A DNA stretch of 64,000 bases from Fervidobacterium_A thailandense (GTDB lineage Bacteria > Thermotogota > Thermotogae > Thermotogales > Fervidobacteriaceae): assembly GCF_041505935.1 (NCBI RefSeq), contig NZ_CP140110.1, one strand, 5' to 3'. The translations under genes were made by a program, and so were the position numbers. The stretch's first letter is position 1, and the number at the start of each line of letters is the position of its first letter. The notes beneath the pieces are model-generated. The model had not been told where the DNA came from. It searched no databases and saw only the letters and a list, made by a program, of their open reading frames with translations. Below, in pieces: positions 32,688 through 41,412 of the stretch.

Positions 32688-33707
32688 TTAGCTGATCAAA
32701 CTCACCGATTCTTCGGTTAGTTGTCTGTCAGTTAATTTCCTCAGAGACTTGATGAGCCTTGGAACGACTTGTTTCCAATCACCAACTATTCCCAAATCGG
32801 CAATTTTCATTATCGGTGCATCTGGATCTTTGTTTATTGCTACAATAAATTCACTATCTTGCATCCCAGCTAAGTGCTGAATCGCCCCTGAAATCCCAAC
32901 CGCAATGTACAGTTTTGGCCTAACGGTCTTTCCGGTCTGACCTACCTGTCTATCACGTTCGATCCAACCATTTTCAACTGCAGCGCGTGAGCCTGCTACT
33001 GTTCCCCCAAGAAGCTCGGCAAGTTCTTTCAACGTTTCAAAACCATCTTTTGAACCTATACCACGGCCTCCAGCAACTATGATCTTTGCGTTTGAGATGT
33101 CCGCGTCCCTTTTCACCTTGAGGATAACATCTTCAAGTTTCAGCAATGTATCCTCGAGTGAGATTCTGACCTTGAACTCAACTATTTCACCGTGTCTCTG
33201 TGGATTCGGAGTCGGTATCGGGAAAACACCGGGTCGAACCGTTGCCATTTGAGGTCTGTGGCTTGGGCATACGATCGTGGCCATGAGATTACCGCTGAAC
33301 GCCGGCCTTGTCATTAACAACAGCTTCGTCTCTGGATCAATTTCAAGATTTGTACAATCGGCTGTCAAACCTGTCTTCAGGCGCGCCGCAAGTCTTGGAG
33401 CAAGTTCCCGACCAAGTTGCGTCGCACCAAGTAAAAGTATTTCCGGACGCTCGTGTTCGATTACTTCGAACAGCGCTTTTGTGTGTAAGTCAACATTGTA
33501 CGCCTCCAGCAACGGATGCTCGACGATGATCACTCTATCAGCACCGTGCTGGATAAGTATCGGTGCAAGGTGTCGGATGTCGTTTCCCAGAATTACTGCG
33601 GTTACTGGAGCGTTGAGATCTCTACCCAACTCTGAAGCTTTACCAACCAATTCAAGTCCTACTTTGTGGAGTTCACCATTAGCTTGTTGGCAGAACACCA
33701 TCACCAT
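32688..33707 (-). CDS. etfA: Electron transfer flavoprotein, alpha subunit
   Basis: 339 residues. N-terminal ETF domain (LLLGATQLGRELAPRLAARLKTGLTADC) and the C-terminal FAD domain with GGRGIGSKDGFE, AGSRAAVENGWIERDRQVGQTGKTVRP and ISGAIQHLAGM. It pairs with EtfB; together with the acyl-CoA dehydrogenase they form a Bcd-EtfAB type set that in fermenters can bifurcate electrons from NADH to crotonyl-CoA and ferredoxin. Bifurcation is inferred, not shown. Last gene of a three-gene leftward operon. Confidence 0.93.
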   Translation of the reverse strand: MVMVFCQQANGELHKVGLELVGKASELGRDLNAPVTAVILGNDIRHLAPILIQHGADRVIIVEHPLLEAYNVDLHTKALFEVIEHERPEILLLGATQLGRELAPRLAARLKTGLTADCTNLEIDPETKLLLMTRPAFSGNLMATIVCPSHRPQMATVRPGVFPIPTPNPQRHGEIVEFKVRISLEDTLLKLEDVILKVKRDADISNAKIIVAGGRGIGSKDGFETLKELAELLGGTVAGSRAAVENGWIERDRQVGQTGKTVRPKLYIAVGISGAIQHLAGMQDSEFIVAINKDPDAPIMKIADLGIVGDWKQVVPRLIKSLRKLTDRQLTEESVSLIS

Positions 33708-33726
33708 TTGCCATCACACTCCCGAC

Positions 33727-34503
33727 CTAAGCTCTGACCTTCTCTACGATTCTCAAGAACTCGTCAACAGCTTCATCCAAGTTTCCCTGGAAAACTCTAC
33801 CTTCTCCTTTTGGTCCTTTTGTGAACGTTCGTCTTACCTTCGTTGGTGAACCGATAAGTCCCACCTCGGTCTTTTCGAATTTCAGAATGTCGTTGTTGAT
33901 GACCTTTATTTCCTTTTTGAACGCTTCGAAGATACCGTACAGATTCATGTACCTTGGTGCGTTCAAGTCTCGAGTACACGTAATCAAGCACGGTGGTTTT
34001 ACGAGTATCACTTCGTAAACATCGTCAAGTTCGCGCTTCACCTTAAAATACTCACCGTTGTAGGATACTTCAACAGCGTAAGCTACAACCGGAATACCGA
34101 GATGCTCGGCAATTTCCATCCCAACTTGTGCCGTATCCCCGTCGATCGCTTGACGTCCGCAGAGTATCACGTCGAACCCTATTGTTTTTGCGACTCTCGA
34201 AAGTATGAGACTCGTTACCCAGGTATCCGCTCCCGCAAAAAGCGGGTCTGTAACCAAATAACACTCATCGGCACCCATTGCGTACGCTTCTCGCAGGATT
34301 TCTTCAGCTGGGGGTGGTCCCATCGTAACTACTTTGACTTTCGCGCCGAAATTGTCTTTCAAAGTCAGCGCCAACTCGAGAGCGTTCTTATCCTCCGGGT
34401 TCATTATAGATGGTACCCCATCACGTATCAACGTACCCTTTACGGGATCGACCTTGATCTCGGTTGTGTCAGGAACCTGCTTCGCGAAAACGATTATTTC
34501 CAT
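33727..34503 (-). CDS. etfB: Electron transfer flavoprotein, beta subunit
   Basis: 258 residues. KQVPDTTEIKVD at the N-terminus, LICGRQ-type signature as ILCGRQAIDGDTAQVG, and VVTMGPPPAEEILREAYAMGADE. The DGDTAQVG nucleotide loop is conserved; in bifurcating ETFs this site binds a second FAD rather than AMP. It lies 19 bases before etfA and 34 bases after the dehydrogenase gene. Confidence 0.93.
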   Translation of the reverse strand: MEIIVFAKQVPDTTEIKVDPVKGTLIRDGVPSIMNPEDKNALELALTLKDNFGAKVKVVTMGPPPAEEILREAYAMGADECYLVTDPLFAGADTWVTSLILSRVAKTIGFDVILCGRQAIDGDTAQVGMEIAEHLGIPVVAYAVEVSYNGEYFKVKRELDDVYEVILVKPPCLITCTRDLNAPRYMNLYGIFEAFKKEIKVINNDILKFEKTEVGLIGSPTKVRRTFTKGPKGEGRVFQGNLDEAVDEFLRIVEKVRA

Positions 34504-34537
34504 AAAACGTTAACCTCCTTAACCTTTCCGAGAACTA

Positions 34538-35692
34538 TCATATTTTTCCCAGGAAATCGGATGCGATAACGATCCTTTGGATCTCGTTTGTTCCTTCGTA
34601 AATTTGGGTTATCTTTGCATCCCTCATCATTCGTTCAACTGGATACTCGCGCGAATAACCATAACCACCGAAAATCTGGACCACTTGTGTGGTGACTTCC
34701 ATCGCAACATCGGATGCAAATTTCTTGGCCATTGCGGCATCTGAGCTTTTGAGGATTCCTTTTTCTTTTTTTATCGCCGCATTGTATACCAACAATCTTG
34801 CAGCCTCGACTTTCGTAATCATATCTGCCAGGTACCACTGAATCCCCTGGAACGATCCGATGGGCTTTCCGAACTGACGCCGCTCTTTTACATACTTAAC
34901 TGCCTCAGCGATAGCGCCTTCGGCAATTCCCAGTGCCTGTGCTCCGACACCAATGCGTCCGCCGTCGAGGGTTTGCAAAGCAATCTTAAACCCACTTCCC
35001 TCGGTTCCAAGCAAGTTCTCCTTGGGAACAACACAATCTTCGAAGATCAACTCGGCGGTGGATGAACCTCTGATTCCCATCTTCCTTTCCACCTTGCCTA
35101 TTGAAAAACCCTCAAATCCCCTTTCAACGATGAACGCACTAATACCCTTAGCACCTTTGGATTTGTCGGTTGACGCAAAAACGATGAACACATCGGCAAC
35201 CCCACCGTTTGTTATAAAAACCTTTGTTCCGTTCAGTATGTAGGCATCTCCAACGAGCTTTGCCGTTGTTTGCTGGTTTCCAGCATCACTTCCCGCGTTT
35301 GGTTCGGTTAGTGCGAACGCTCCCAAACTCTCCCCGGTGAGGAGCTTTGGAAGGTACTTTCTCTTCTGCTCATCGGTGCCGAAAGCAAAAATCGGCCAGC
35401 AACACAACGAAACGTGCGCCGAAAGAATTATGGCAGTTGAGGCACATGCCTTAGCAATTTCTTCAACGGCCATTATGTAGGTTAAATAGTCCCCGCCAAC
35501 ACCTCCAACTTCCCTCGGAAACGGAATTCCGAAAAATCCAAGTTTACCCATTTTCCTAACTGTATCGTGTGGGAACGTTTCATTCTCGTCTATTTCCGCA
35601 GCAATCGGTTTTATTTCCTTTTCCACGAATTCCTTAAAAAACTTCCTTGCAAGAAGCTGTTCCTTGGTTAACAAGTAATCCACGTGGAGCAC
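34538..35692 (-). CDS. Acyl-CoA dehydrogenase (butyryl-CoA dehydrogenase-like)
   Basis: 384 residues, full length. FALTEPNAGSDAG (flavin/substrate signature), KVFITNGGVADVFIVFA, RMGIRGSSTAELIFEDCVVP, RRQFGKPIGSFQGIQWYLADM and the catalytic Glu in ITQIYEGTNEIQRIVIA. Closest in style to short-chain Bcd enzymes, but the substrate cannot be fixed: no crotonase, hydroxybutyryl-CoA dehydrogenase or thiolase genes are nearby. First gene of the acd-etfB-etfA operon, with a possible redox-sensing operator upstream. Confidence 0.9.
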   Translation of the reverse strand: MLHVDYLLTKEQLLARKFFKEFVEKEIKPIAAEIDENETFPHDTVRKMGKLGFFGIPFPREVGGVGGDYLTYIMAVEEIAKACASTAIILSAHVSLCCWPIFAFGTDEQKRKYLPKLLTGESLGAFALTEPNAGSDAGNQQTTAKLVGDAYILNGTKVFITNGGVADVFIVFASTDKSKGAKGISAFIVERGFEGFSIGKVERKMGIRGSSTAELIFEDCVVPKENLLGTEGSGFKIALQTLDGGRIGVGAQALGIAEGAIAEAVKYVKERRQFGKPIGSFQGIQWYLADMITKVEAARLLVYNAAIKKEKGILKSSDAAMAKKFASDVAMEVTTQVVQIFGGYGYSREYPVERMMRDAKITQIYEGTNEIQRIVIASDFLGKI

Positions 35693-35712
35693 CTCCAGGC
35701 TTATTCGTTTTA

Positions 35713-35760
35713 GTGATATTTTTCACGTTATATTGTAACGCCGAAAGGCTGGACAGTCAC
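35713..35760 (-). promoter_or_regulatory. Promoter of acd-etfBA with a Rex-like operator
   Basis: On the minus strand GTGACT (35760-35755), 17-base spacer, TACAAT (35737-35732). Overlapping the predicted start point is GTGATATTTTTCAC (35713-35726 on plus), an inverted repeat matching the core of the classical Rex box GTGAAATATTTCAC at 12 of 14 positions. Rex senses NADH/NAD+ and commonly controls bcd-etf genes. Thermotogota Rex motifs may differ, so this is tentative. Confidence 0.45.
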
Positions 35761-35987
35761 GATTTATTGTGAATAGTTTCACGTAATAAGCACTGTTTAA
35801 TGAACCATTTTTCTTTCTATCCCATTTAATCGCCTCTATACAGTTCGTTTCTACCACCTTCGACAGAAAACCACAAGCTTTTTCGAGAAATGAAGCATCC
35901 AAGAAAGAACAGAGCAGTATCACGGTCGAGAATGCTGTTTATCTCAAAAAATAAAAGTTTAACGGATTTCGGTGATTTGTACATTGA

Positions 35988-36047
35988 GTGATATATTTTG
36001 ATTGAAACTGATAAAAAGTGATAAATTATGATAAGGAGTGATACGAT
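35988..36047 (+). repeat. Six-unit 10-bp-phased TGATA array before the fructose PTS operon
   Basis: GTGATA at 35988, TTGATT at 35998, CTGATA at 36008, GTGATA at 36018, ATGATA at 36028 and GTGATA at 36038, spaced exactly 10 bp; the bases between vary. The last unit ends three bases before the HPr start and overlaps the ribosome site. One-helical-turn spacing suits cooperative binding of a repressor, perhaps the DeoR-type regulator encoded in the operon. Confidence 0.8.
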
Positions 36048-36300
36048 GCGAAAGCTGAGCTTTGTGGTTCAGAAGGAAGAAGGTTTCCACCTGAAACCCC
36101 TAACGGAAATTGTGACGGAGTTGAAAAAATATTCAGCCAGTGTGAACCTCCGATACAAGGATAAGGTTGTCAACATCAAAAACATTTTGGCAATCCTCTC
36201 CCTCGGAATAGGAAAAGGCCAGGAAGTGGAGTTTGAAATTGACGGAGAGGATGAAGCTGAAGTTGAACAAATTCTTCGTGAAAGGATAGTGAACATATGA
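36046..36300 (+). CDS. ptsH: PTS phosphocarrier protein HPr
   Basis: 84 residues. Carries phosphate from Enzyme I to EIIA on His in GFHLKPL (about residue 15); the usual GxHARP arginine is Lys here. The regulatory Ser-46 site is replaced by Asn (VNIKNILAILSLGIGKG against NLKSIMGVMSLGI), so phosphorylation by HPr kinase would not be possible. ATG at 36046 follows AAGGAGTGA; an in-frame ATG at 36028 lies within the repeat array. It overlaps ptsI by 4 bases. Confidence 0.88.
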   Translation: MRKLSFVVQKEEGFHLKPLTEIVTELKKYSASVNLRYKDKVVNIKNILAILSLGIGKGQEVEFEIDGEDEAEVEQILRERIVNI

Positions 36301-37868
36301 GGGTCGAGTTAAAAGGCAGAGTCTTAAACCCTGGCATATGTGTTGGACCGGTTTTTGAACTACGACAGCCCGTAAATCTCGATAAGAGATTCTCAGAAGA
36401 TGAGTTGTTGGGCGCTATCGAGCGACTGAGAAAGAAATATGAATCGTACGACGATTACTTAATGCAGGCACGTTCGTTAATACTTGAGGACGAAGAATTT
36501 CTTAAGATTCTAACTGCCCCGCTGAAATCAAAGGGATACATAGAAGCAAAAGATTTTGATGATGCCAAGCAACAGATTGAACAAATCTTCTCAAACGTCG
36601 CGAACGACTATGTGAAGGAACGATTATATGATTTCAAAGATATCATCGAATCAATTAAGATGGAGCTTTTCGGCACGACTTTAAGGTTATCCGAAAAGTC
36701 GATCGTGTACGCACACGAGATTTATCCTTCGTTCATTATTGAGAACAGAGACAAAATATTGGGGATTATAGCGCTTAAAGGTAGTGAAACTGCTCACGCT
36801 ACGATATTGGCTCGAAACTTCGATATTCCGTACGTTGTCAACGTGGAACTACTTGGAAAAATCGCTATGATTTTGCCAGACGGAACTGTTATTTTCGACC
36901 CAACCGATGATGATTTCGCACGCTACGAACAAATTCAAAGGAATTACCGCGCTCAGAAAGATATGCAAGAGAAGTTTAAAAACGTAGACATCGTGGTTAA
37001 CGGACAGAGCATCCACTTTATGGCTAATGTTGGAACTATAGAGGAAGCAGATTTCGTTGACGTGGAAGTTGGCTTGTTGAGAACTGAATTCCTGCTGGAG
37101 AGCAAGCCGGATTTTGAATTTCAGTACAACGTTTACAAGAAGATAGCCCAAAAGATAGGTAAGCCAATAACACTACGAACCTTTGATATCGGCGGAGACA
37201 AAGAGTTCGAATTTCTCAATCTACCTAAGGAGAATAACCCGTTCCTCGGAAAACGTGGAGTGAGACTCTACGACGTTCTACATGACTTAATTAACGATCA
37301 GGTGGAAGCTGTATTCCGGTTGGTGAAAGAAGGCTACCCGTTCAAAATAATGATTCCCATGGTTTCAGATCTTCGAGAAATTTACGAGTTTCACGAACGT
37401 TTTATCGCACCAAGAATCCTAAGGTATGGTGTGAAGCCCCCGTATGGCATAATGATTGAAACCCCGTCGATAGCGTTGAGTTACCACCATGCACGTGATA
37501 TTTTGGATTTTGCAAGCATAGGAACAAACGATTTGTTACAGTACACGGTAGCGGTGGAACGTGGGAACGAGTCGATTAGTCATCTTTACGACCACTTGAA
37601 CATCGGATTCTTGAAACTGATAGAACTAATCACGAGCAAATCTGCAGGAATTGAACTATCGGTGTGTGGTGAAAGTGCTCGAATTCCAGAACTTGTTTAT
37701 TTCTACGTTTCCAAAGGTATTAGGAGACTAAGTATGTCCTACAACGCTATCTCAAAAATCAAGTATTTCTTGTCGCGGTTCAGTACCATAGATGATGTCG
37801 AAGTTGATGAAAATACCCCAGAACGTCTAAGAGAGGTGGTTCGATGGGCGTTTTCAAAAGAGAACTAA
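36297..37868 (+). CDS. ptsI: PTS Enzyme I (phosphoenolpyruvate-protein phosphotransferase)
   Basis: 523 residues, somewhat shorter than the usual 570. Takes phosphate from PEP onto His in LKGSETAHATILARNFDIPYV (about residue 175). The PEP-binding barrel shows VGLLRTEFLL, TLRTFDIGGDKE, FLGKRGVRL, PYGIMIETPSIAL, SIGTNDLLQYTVAVER and the catalytic Cys in LSVCGESA (usually MCGEMA). The 4-base overlap with ptsH and 25-base overlap with the EIIA gene show a tightly coupled operon. Confidence 0.92.
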   Translation: MRVELKGRVLNPGICVGPVFELRQPVNLDKRFSEDELLGAIERLRKKYESYDDYLMQARSLILEDEEFLKILTAPLKSKGYIEAKDFDDAKQQIEQIFSNVANDYVKERLYDFKDIIESIKMELFGTTLRLSEKSIVYAHEIYPSFIIENRDKILGIIALKGSETAHATILARNFDIPYVVNVELLGKIAMILPDGTVIFDPTDDDFARYEQIQRNYRAQKDMQEKFKNVDIVVNGQSIHFMANVGTIEEADFVDVEVGLLRTEFLLESKPDFEFQYNVYKKIAQKIGKPITLRTFDIGGDKEFEFLNLPKENNPFLGKRGVRLYDVLHDLINDQVEAVFRLVKEGYPFKIMIPMVSDLREIYEFHERFIAPRILRYGVKPPYGIMIETPSIALSYHHARDILDFASIGTNDLLQYTVAVERGNESISHLYDHLNIGFLKLIELITSKSAGIELSVCGESARIPELVYFYVSKGIRRLSMSYNAISKIKYFLSRFSTIDDVEVDENTPERLREVVRWAFSKEN

Positions 37869-38293
37869 TAATAGAAGTTTCCTCGAAAACAAAATCAGAG
37901 GTTCTAAAGGAGATTTCGGAATTCCTGAAATCCAAAACCTTGGTGAAGAACAGTGAAGAATTCCTTTTGGAAATGATGAAAAGAGAGGAACACTCTACAA
38001 CCGGGATCGGCTTCGGAATTGCAATTCCGCATGCGAAAAGTCAAGCCGTTGTCGAACCTTTCGTAGTTGTCGCCAAGTGTCAACACGACGTAGAATGGAA
38101 CTCCCTTGATGACCAGCCCGTCAGATTAGTCTTTGCTATAGGTGTACCACAGAATGCTCCAGATGAGCATTTGAAGATACTTGCGAAGCTTTCGGCTAAG
38201 CTTATGTACGAAGATTTTAGGGAAGCTCTTTTCAAAGCACGAACCGCCGATGAAATCTATGCGGTTCTCAAGGAGATTGATTCTAATGCTTAG
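37844..38293 (+). CDS. PTS fructose-type EIIA component
   Basis: 149 residues of the mannitol/fructose EIIA family: phosphorylated His in GIGFGIAIPHAKSQAV (about residue 63), then VRLVFAIGVPQNAPDEHLKILAKLSAKLM. It passes phosphate from HPr to the IIB domain encoded two genes later. It starts inside the end of ptsI (25-base overlap) and overlaps the regulator gene by 8 bases. Confidence 0.9.
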   Translation: MGVFKRELIIEVSSKTKSEVLKEISEFLKSKTLVKNSEEFLLEMMKREEHSTTGIGFGIAIPHAKSQAVVEPFVVVAKCQHDVEWNSLDDQPVRLVFAIGVPQNAPDEHLKILAKLSAKLMYEDFREALFKARTADEIYAVLKEIDSNA

Positions 38294-39065
38294 AGAGGAG
38301 CGTCTTCAGAAGATATTAACAATCTTAAAGGAACGTCGGTACGAATCTGTTAGAAACCTTGCGAAAGTTTTGAACGTCCCCGAAATTACCGTACGGCGTG
38401 ACCTTGAGTATCTCGAAAAGCTTAGAAAGATAAAACGAATCAGAGGAGGAGCAACGGTCGAAGGTGAATTTTTGCTTGAAGAACATCCTTTCGAGCGAAA
38501 GATTGTTGAGAACATCGAAGCTAAGAAAAAGATCGCTCAAGAGGCTTTTAAACTTATCGAAAGGCACGACGTAATTTTTTTGGATGCCGGTACAACAACC
38601 TACGAGATAGCCGAACTAATATTCACGCTTTTCGACGCTCCGCTCACGGTTTTTACAAATTCACTTCAAGTAATCTGCAAACTTCATTCAAAGGAGAATA
38701 TTGAACTCTTCGTCATAGGAAACAAATTAAGGCACATTACCGGTGCATTTATCTTCAAGAACTACGATTTGAACTTTCTTGAAGGTTTTCATATATTCAA
38801 AGCCTTTATCGCGGCAAATGGTTTCGATGATAGGTTCATCTACACTCCGTCGGATGACGAGGCTTTTCTAAAGCGTAGGATGATTGAAATATCGGAGGTT
38901 CCAATACTCGTTGCAGATAGCTCGAAAGCTGGAAAAACAGCAACGTGGAAGATCGCACCGATAACTTCGTTCAAGTATGCCATCTTCGATTCTCTGAATC
39001 AGTACGTGAAAGAATTCCAAAAAAGTGGAGTAACGGTGATTGTCCACGATCAGCAATCAACGTGA
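38286..39065 (+). CDS. DeoR-family transcriptional regulator (probable fructose operon repressor)
   Basis: 259 residues. N-terminal winged helix with the DeoR signature YESVRNLAKVLNVPEITVRRDLEYLEK and IKRIRGGA; C-terminal phosphosugar sensor with FLDAGTTTYEIAEL and ADSSKAGKTATWKI. The position inside the fructose PTS operon suggests that it responds to fructose 1-phosphate or a similar intermediate and binds the TGATA array ahead of ptsH; both are inferred. ATG at 38286 chosen over a frame-extended start at 38181, which would lie wholly within the EIIA gene. Confidence 0.85.
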   Translation: MLREERLQKILTILKERRYESVRNLAKVLNVPEITVRRDLEYLEKLRKIKRIRGGATVEGEFLLEEHPFERKIVENIEAKKKIAQEAFKLIERHDVIFLDAGTTTYEIAELIFTLFDAPLTVFTNSLQVICKLHSKENIELFVIGNKLRHITGAFIFKNYDLNFLEGFHIFKAFIAANGFDDRFIYTPSDDEAFLKRRMIEISEVPILVADSSKAGKTATWKIAPITSFKYAIFDSLNQYVKEFQKSGVTVIVHDQQST

Positions 39066-39087
39066 CTCTTGAAAAGAGGTGATGTGC

Positions 39088-39999
39088 TTGATACTCACCG
39101 TTACACTGAACCCAGCTTACGATAAGACAGTCGTGGTGGATTCTTTCGAAGTGGGAAAGACAAACAGAGTCGAAAGTACGAACGTTGAAGTTGGAGGTAA
39201 GGGAATAAACGTTTCGAAAGTACTCAAGATACTCGGAGTTGCAAACAGAGCGTTAATTTTGGTTGGAGAGCGAGAAAAGGTTGACTTCGAAACTCAGCTC
39301 AAGTCACTTGGCCTGGACTATGATCTCGTTGTGGTGAAGAGATTTCATGTAAGGGAAAACATAAAAGTTATTGAGAGAAGTGCAGGCCAGGTAACGGAGC
39401 TCAACGAACGGGGCTATGTTGATGAAGAAAATGTTGAAGATTTGATTCTTAAGAAATTCCAAGAACTGGTCAAACATTCATCTTGTGTTGTTTTGAGCGG
39501 TTCGCTACCGGAAGGTATTGCGCCGAACTTTTACGCAAGATTAATCAATATTGCAAAGGGCTTTGGTGTTCAGACCGTTCTCGATACGTCTGGAATCTTC
39601 CTCAGCGAAGGTCTTCGGGCAAATCCCGATTTGATTAAACCAAACGTCCACGAACTCTCCGAACTTATCAGTTCTAACTCCGGTTTCAACGTCCAAAGTA
39701 TTCTTAAGAACGGTACAAACATACTACTTTCTAAGGGTGCTGAAGGATTCGAGTACTATTTCGATTCGCGAGTAATTTTTGCACCGGGATTACGGGTGAA
39801 CGTTAAAAGCACCGTCGGAGCTGGGGACGCTTTGCTGGCAGGTTTCGTTGCGGGGAATTACACACTTGAAAAGATTAAGCTGGCAAGAGCGTGCGCAACG
39901 GCAAAAATAGTCTACGGCTTTTCCGGTATGACTTTGGAAAACGTACTTTCATTTTACTCGGAGGAGGGGATAGTATGTCGAAACTTATCGTTGCGGTGA
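39088..39999 (+). CDS. fruK: 1-phosphofructokinase (PfkB family)
   Basis: 303 residues. Phosphorylates fructose 1-phosphate made by the PTS to fructose 1,6-bisphosphate. MILTVTLNPAYDKTVVV is the classic N-terminus of this family, reached from the TTG at 39088 behind AAAGAGGTGATGTGC; GTG and ATG codons at 39079/39082 sit in the ribosome site. VGGKGINVSKVLKILG and the C-terminal STVGAGDALLAGFVAG (catalytic Asp, anion hole) are PfkB signatures. Overlaps the EIIBC gene by 25 bases. Confidence 0.9.
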   Translation: MILTVTLNPAYDKTVVVDSFEVGKTNRVESTNVEVGGKGINVSKVLKILGVANRALILVGEREKVDFETQLKSLGLDYDLVVVKRFHVRENIKVIERSAGQVTELNERGYVDEENVEDLILKKFQELVKHSSCVVLSGSLPEGIAPNFYARLINIAKGFGVQTVLDTSGIFLSEGLRANPDLIKPNVHELSELISSNSGFNVQSILKNGTNILLSKGAEGFEYYFDSRVIFAPGLRVNVKSTVGAGDALLAGFVAGNYTLEKIKLARACATAKIVYGFSGMTLENVLSFYSEEGIVCRNLSLR

Positions 40000-41354
40000 C
40001 CGCGTGTCCCACAGGGATAGCCCACACCTACATGGCCGCTGAATCACTGAAAAAGGCCGCAGCGGAGCTTGGTTACGAGATCAAGGTTGAAACACGTGGT
40101 TCGGTGGGTGTTGAAAACGAACTAACACCGGAAGACATCAAGCGTGCAGAAGTTGTCATCCTCGCGGCCGATATTTCCGTTCCAAGGGAGAGATTCGCGG
40201 GAAAAAGGATTTACGAAACTTCGGTTCAGAGGGCCATCAAGGCCGGTAAAGAAGTCATCGAAGAAGCACTGAAAAGTGCGAAAGTTGATTACGTCAAGAA
40301 AGTCGAAGAAATAAAGCAACAGCGTTCAGCTCAAAGAAAAGGAGCTTACAGACACCTACTGAATGGTGTATCTTACATGATCCCATTCGTCGTCGCCGGT
40401 GGTATCGCGATCGCACTTTCTTTTGCTTGGGGATACAAAGCTTTCGAAAACGAAGGCACACTTCCTTGGGCCCTCATGAAGATTGGTGGTGGTTCGGCAT
40501 TCGCACTTATGGTTCCTATACTTGCTGGATTCATCGCCTATTCTATAGCGGACCGAGCAGGTTTAGCAGCAGGTATGATAGGAGGTATGCTTGCCTCTGC
40601 AACCGGCTCAGGCTTTTTGGGAGGAATCCTTGCTGGATTTATTGCTGGTTACTTTGTGCAATTTCTAAAGAAGACAATTAAAATGCCGCGAGGCCTCGAG
40701 GGTTTGATGCCTGTTTTGATTATACCAGTCCTTTCGTCACTCTTTGTTGGTTTAGTGATGATCTACGTTGTTGGAAAGCCAGTTGCAGCGATTAACACAG
40801 CTCTTAACAATGCCTTGCAAAATTTGAGTGGTACGAATGCAATACTCCTGGGCTTTGTCCTTGGCGTTATGATGGCGTTTGACATGGGTGGACCAGTTAA
40901 CAAGGCAGCTTATACATTCGGCGTGGGTACGATTGCTGCCGGACAGCCAAGCGCGATTATGGCAGCTGTGATGGCTGCAGGCATGACGCCACCTCTTGGA
41001 CTTGCACTTGCAACTATTTTGTTCAGGAATAAATTCACCGAGGAAGAGATAGAGGCTGGAAAAGCAGCTTGGGTGCTTGGAATTTCCTTTATAACCGAAG
41101 GTGCGATTCCTTTTGCAGCTGCGGATCCTCTGAGAGTTATACCATCAATCATGATAGGTTCGGGAATAACCGGCGCACTCTCTATGCTTTTCCAATGCAA
41201 ACTGCCAGTTCCACACGGTGGAATCTTCGTCTTCTGGGCTGTGGAAAATCTTATTCCCTACCTCTTCGCGATGCTTGTGGGAACGGTTGTAACAGCAGTA
41301 CTCGTAGGTGTGTTGAAACCGAGACAAATTCAGATATTCGAGGCGGCAAGATAA
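39975..41354 (+). CDS. fruA: PTS fructose transporter EIIBC
   Basis: 459 residues. IIB domain (residues 1-100) with the phosphocysteine in VTACPTGIAHTYMAAE; linker; IIC membrane domain from about residue 125 (LLNGVSYMIPFVVAGGIAIAL) with ten or so hydrophobic segments, FDMGGPVNKAAYTF, SFITEGAIPFAAADPLRVIP and PVPHGGIFVF. No IIA domain is fused; a separate EIIA is encoded upstream. GAGGAGGGGA precedes the ATG at 39975, so the upstream-extended frame is not needed. Last gene of the operon. Confidence 0.93.
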   Translation: MSKLIVAVTACPTGIAHTYMAAESLKKAAAELGYEIKVETRGSVGVENELTPEDIKRAEVVILAADISVPRERFAGKRIYETSVQRAIKAGKEVIEEALKSAKVDYVKKVEEIKQQRSAQRKGAYRHLLNGVSYMIPFVVAGGIAIALSFAWGYKAFENEGTLPWALMKIGGGSAFALMVPILAGFIAYSIADRAGLAAGMIGGMLASATGSGFLGGILAGFIAGYFVQFLKKTIKMPRGLEGLMPVLIIPVLSSLFVGLVMIYVVGKPVAAINTALNNALQNLSGTNAILLGFVLGVMMAFDMGGPVNKAAYTFGVGTIAAGQPSAIMAAVMAAGMTPPLGLALATILFRNKFTEEEIEAGKAAWVLGISFITEGAIPFAAADPLRVIPSIMIGSGITGALSMLFQCKLPVPHGGIFVFWAVENLIPYLFAMLVGTVVTAVLVGVLKPRQIQIFEAAR

Positions 41355-41380
41355 TTCTTTCTTATGAAAAAATGGAAAAA

Positions 41381-41403
41381 CCCCAGGGAGTATTTCCCTG
41401 GGG
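41381..41403. terminator. Bidirectional terminator between fruA and an exported-protein gene
   Basis: CCCCAGGGA, loop GTATT, TCCCTGGGG: 9-bp perfect stem between convergent genes. On the minus strand TTTTTCCATTTTTTC follows, a good T-run. Confidence 0.85.
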
Positions 41404-41412
41404 GACTTCTAC

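Noticed and set aside
35988..36047. CRISPR-like array
   Set aside because: Units are only 5-6 bp with 10-bp period and no spacers; no cas genes or CRISPR repeats are seen anywhere in the window.
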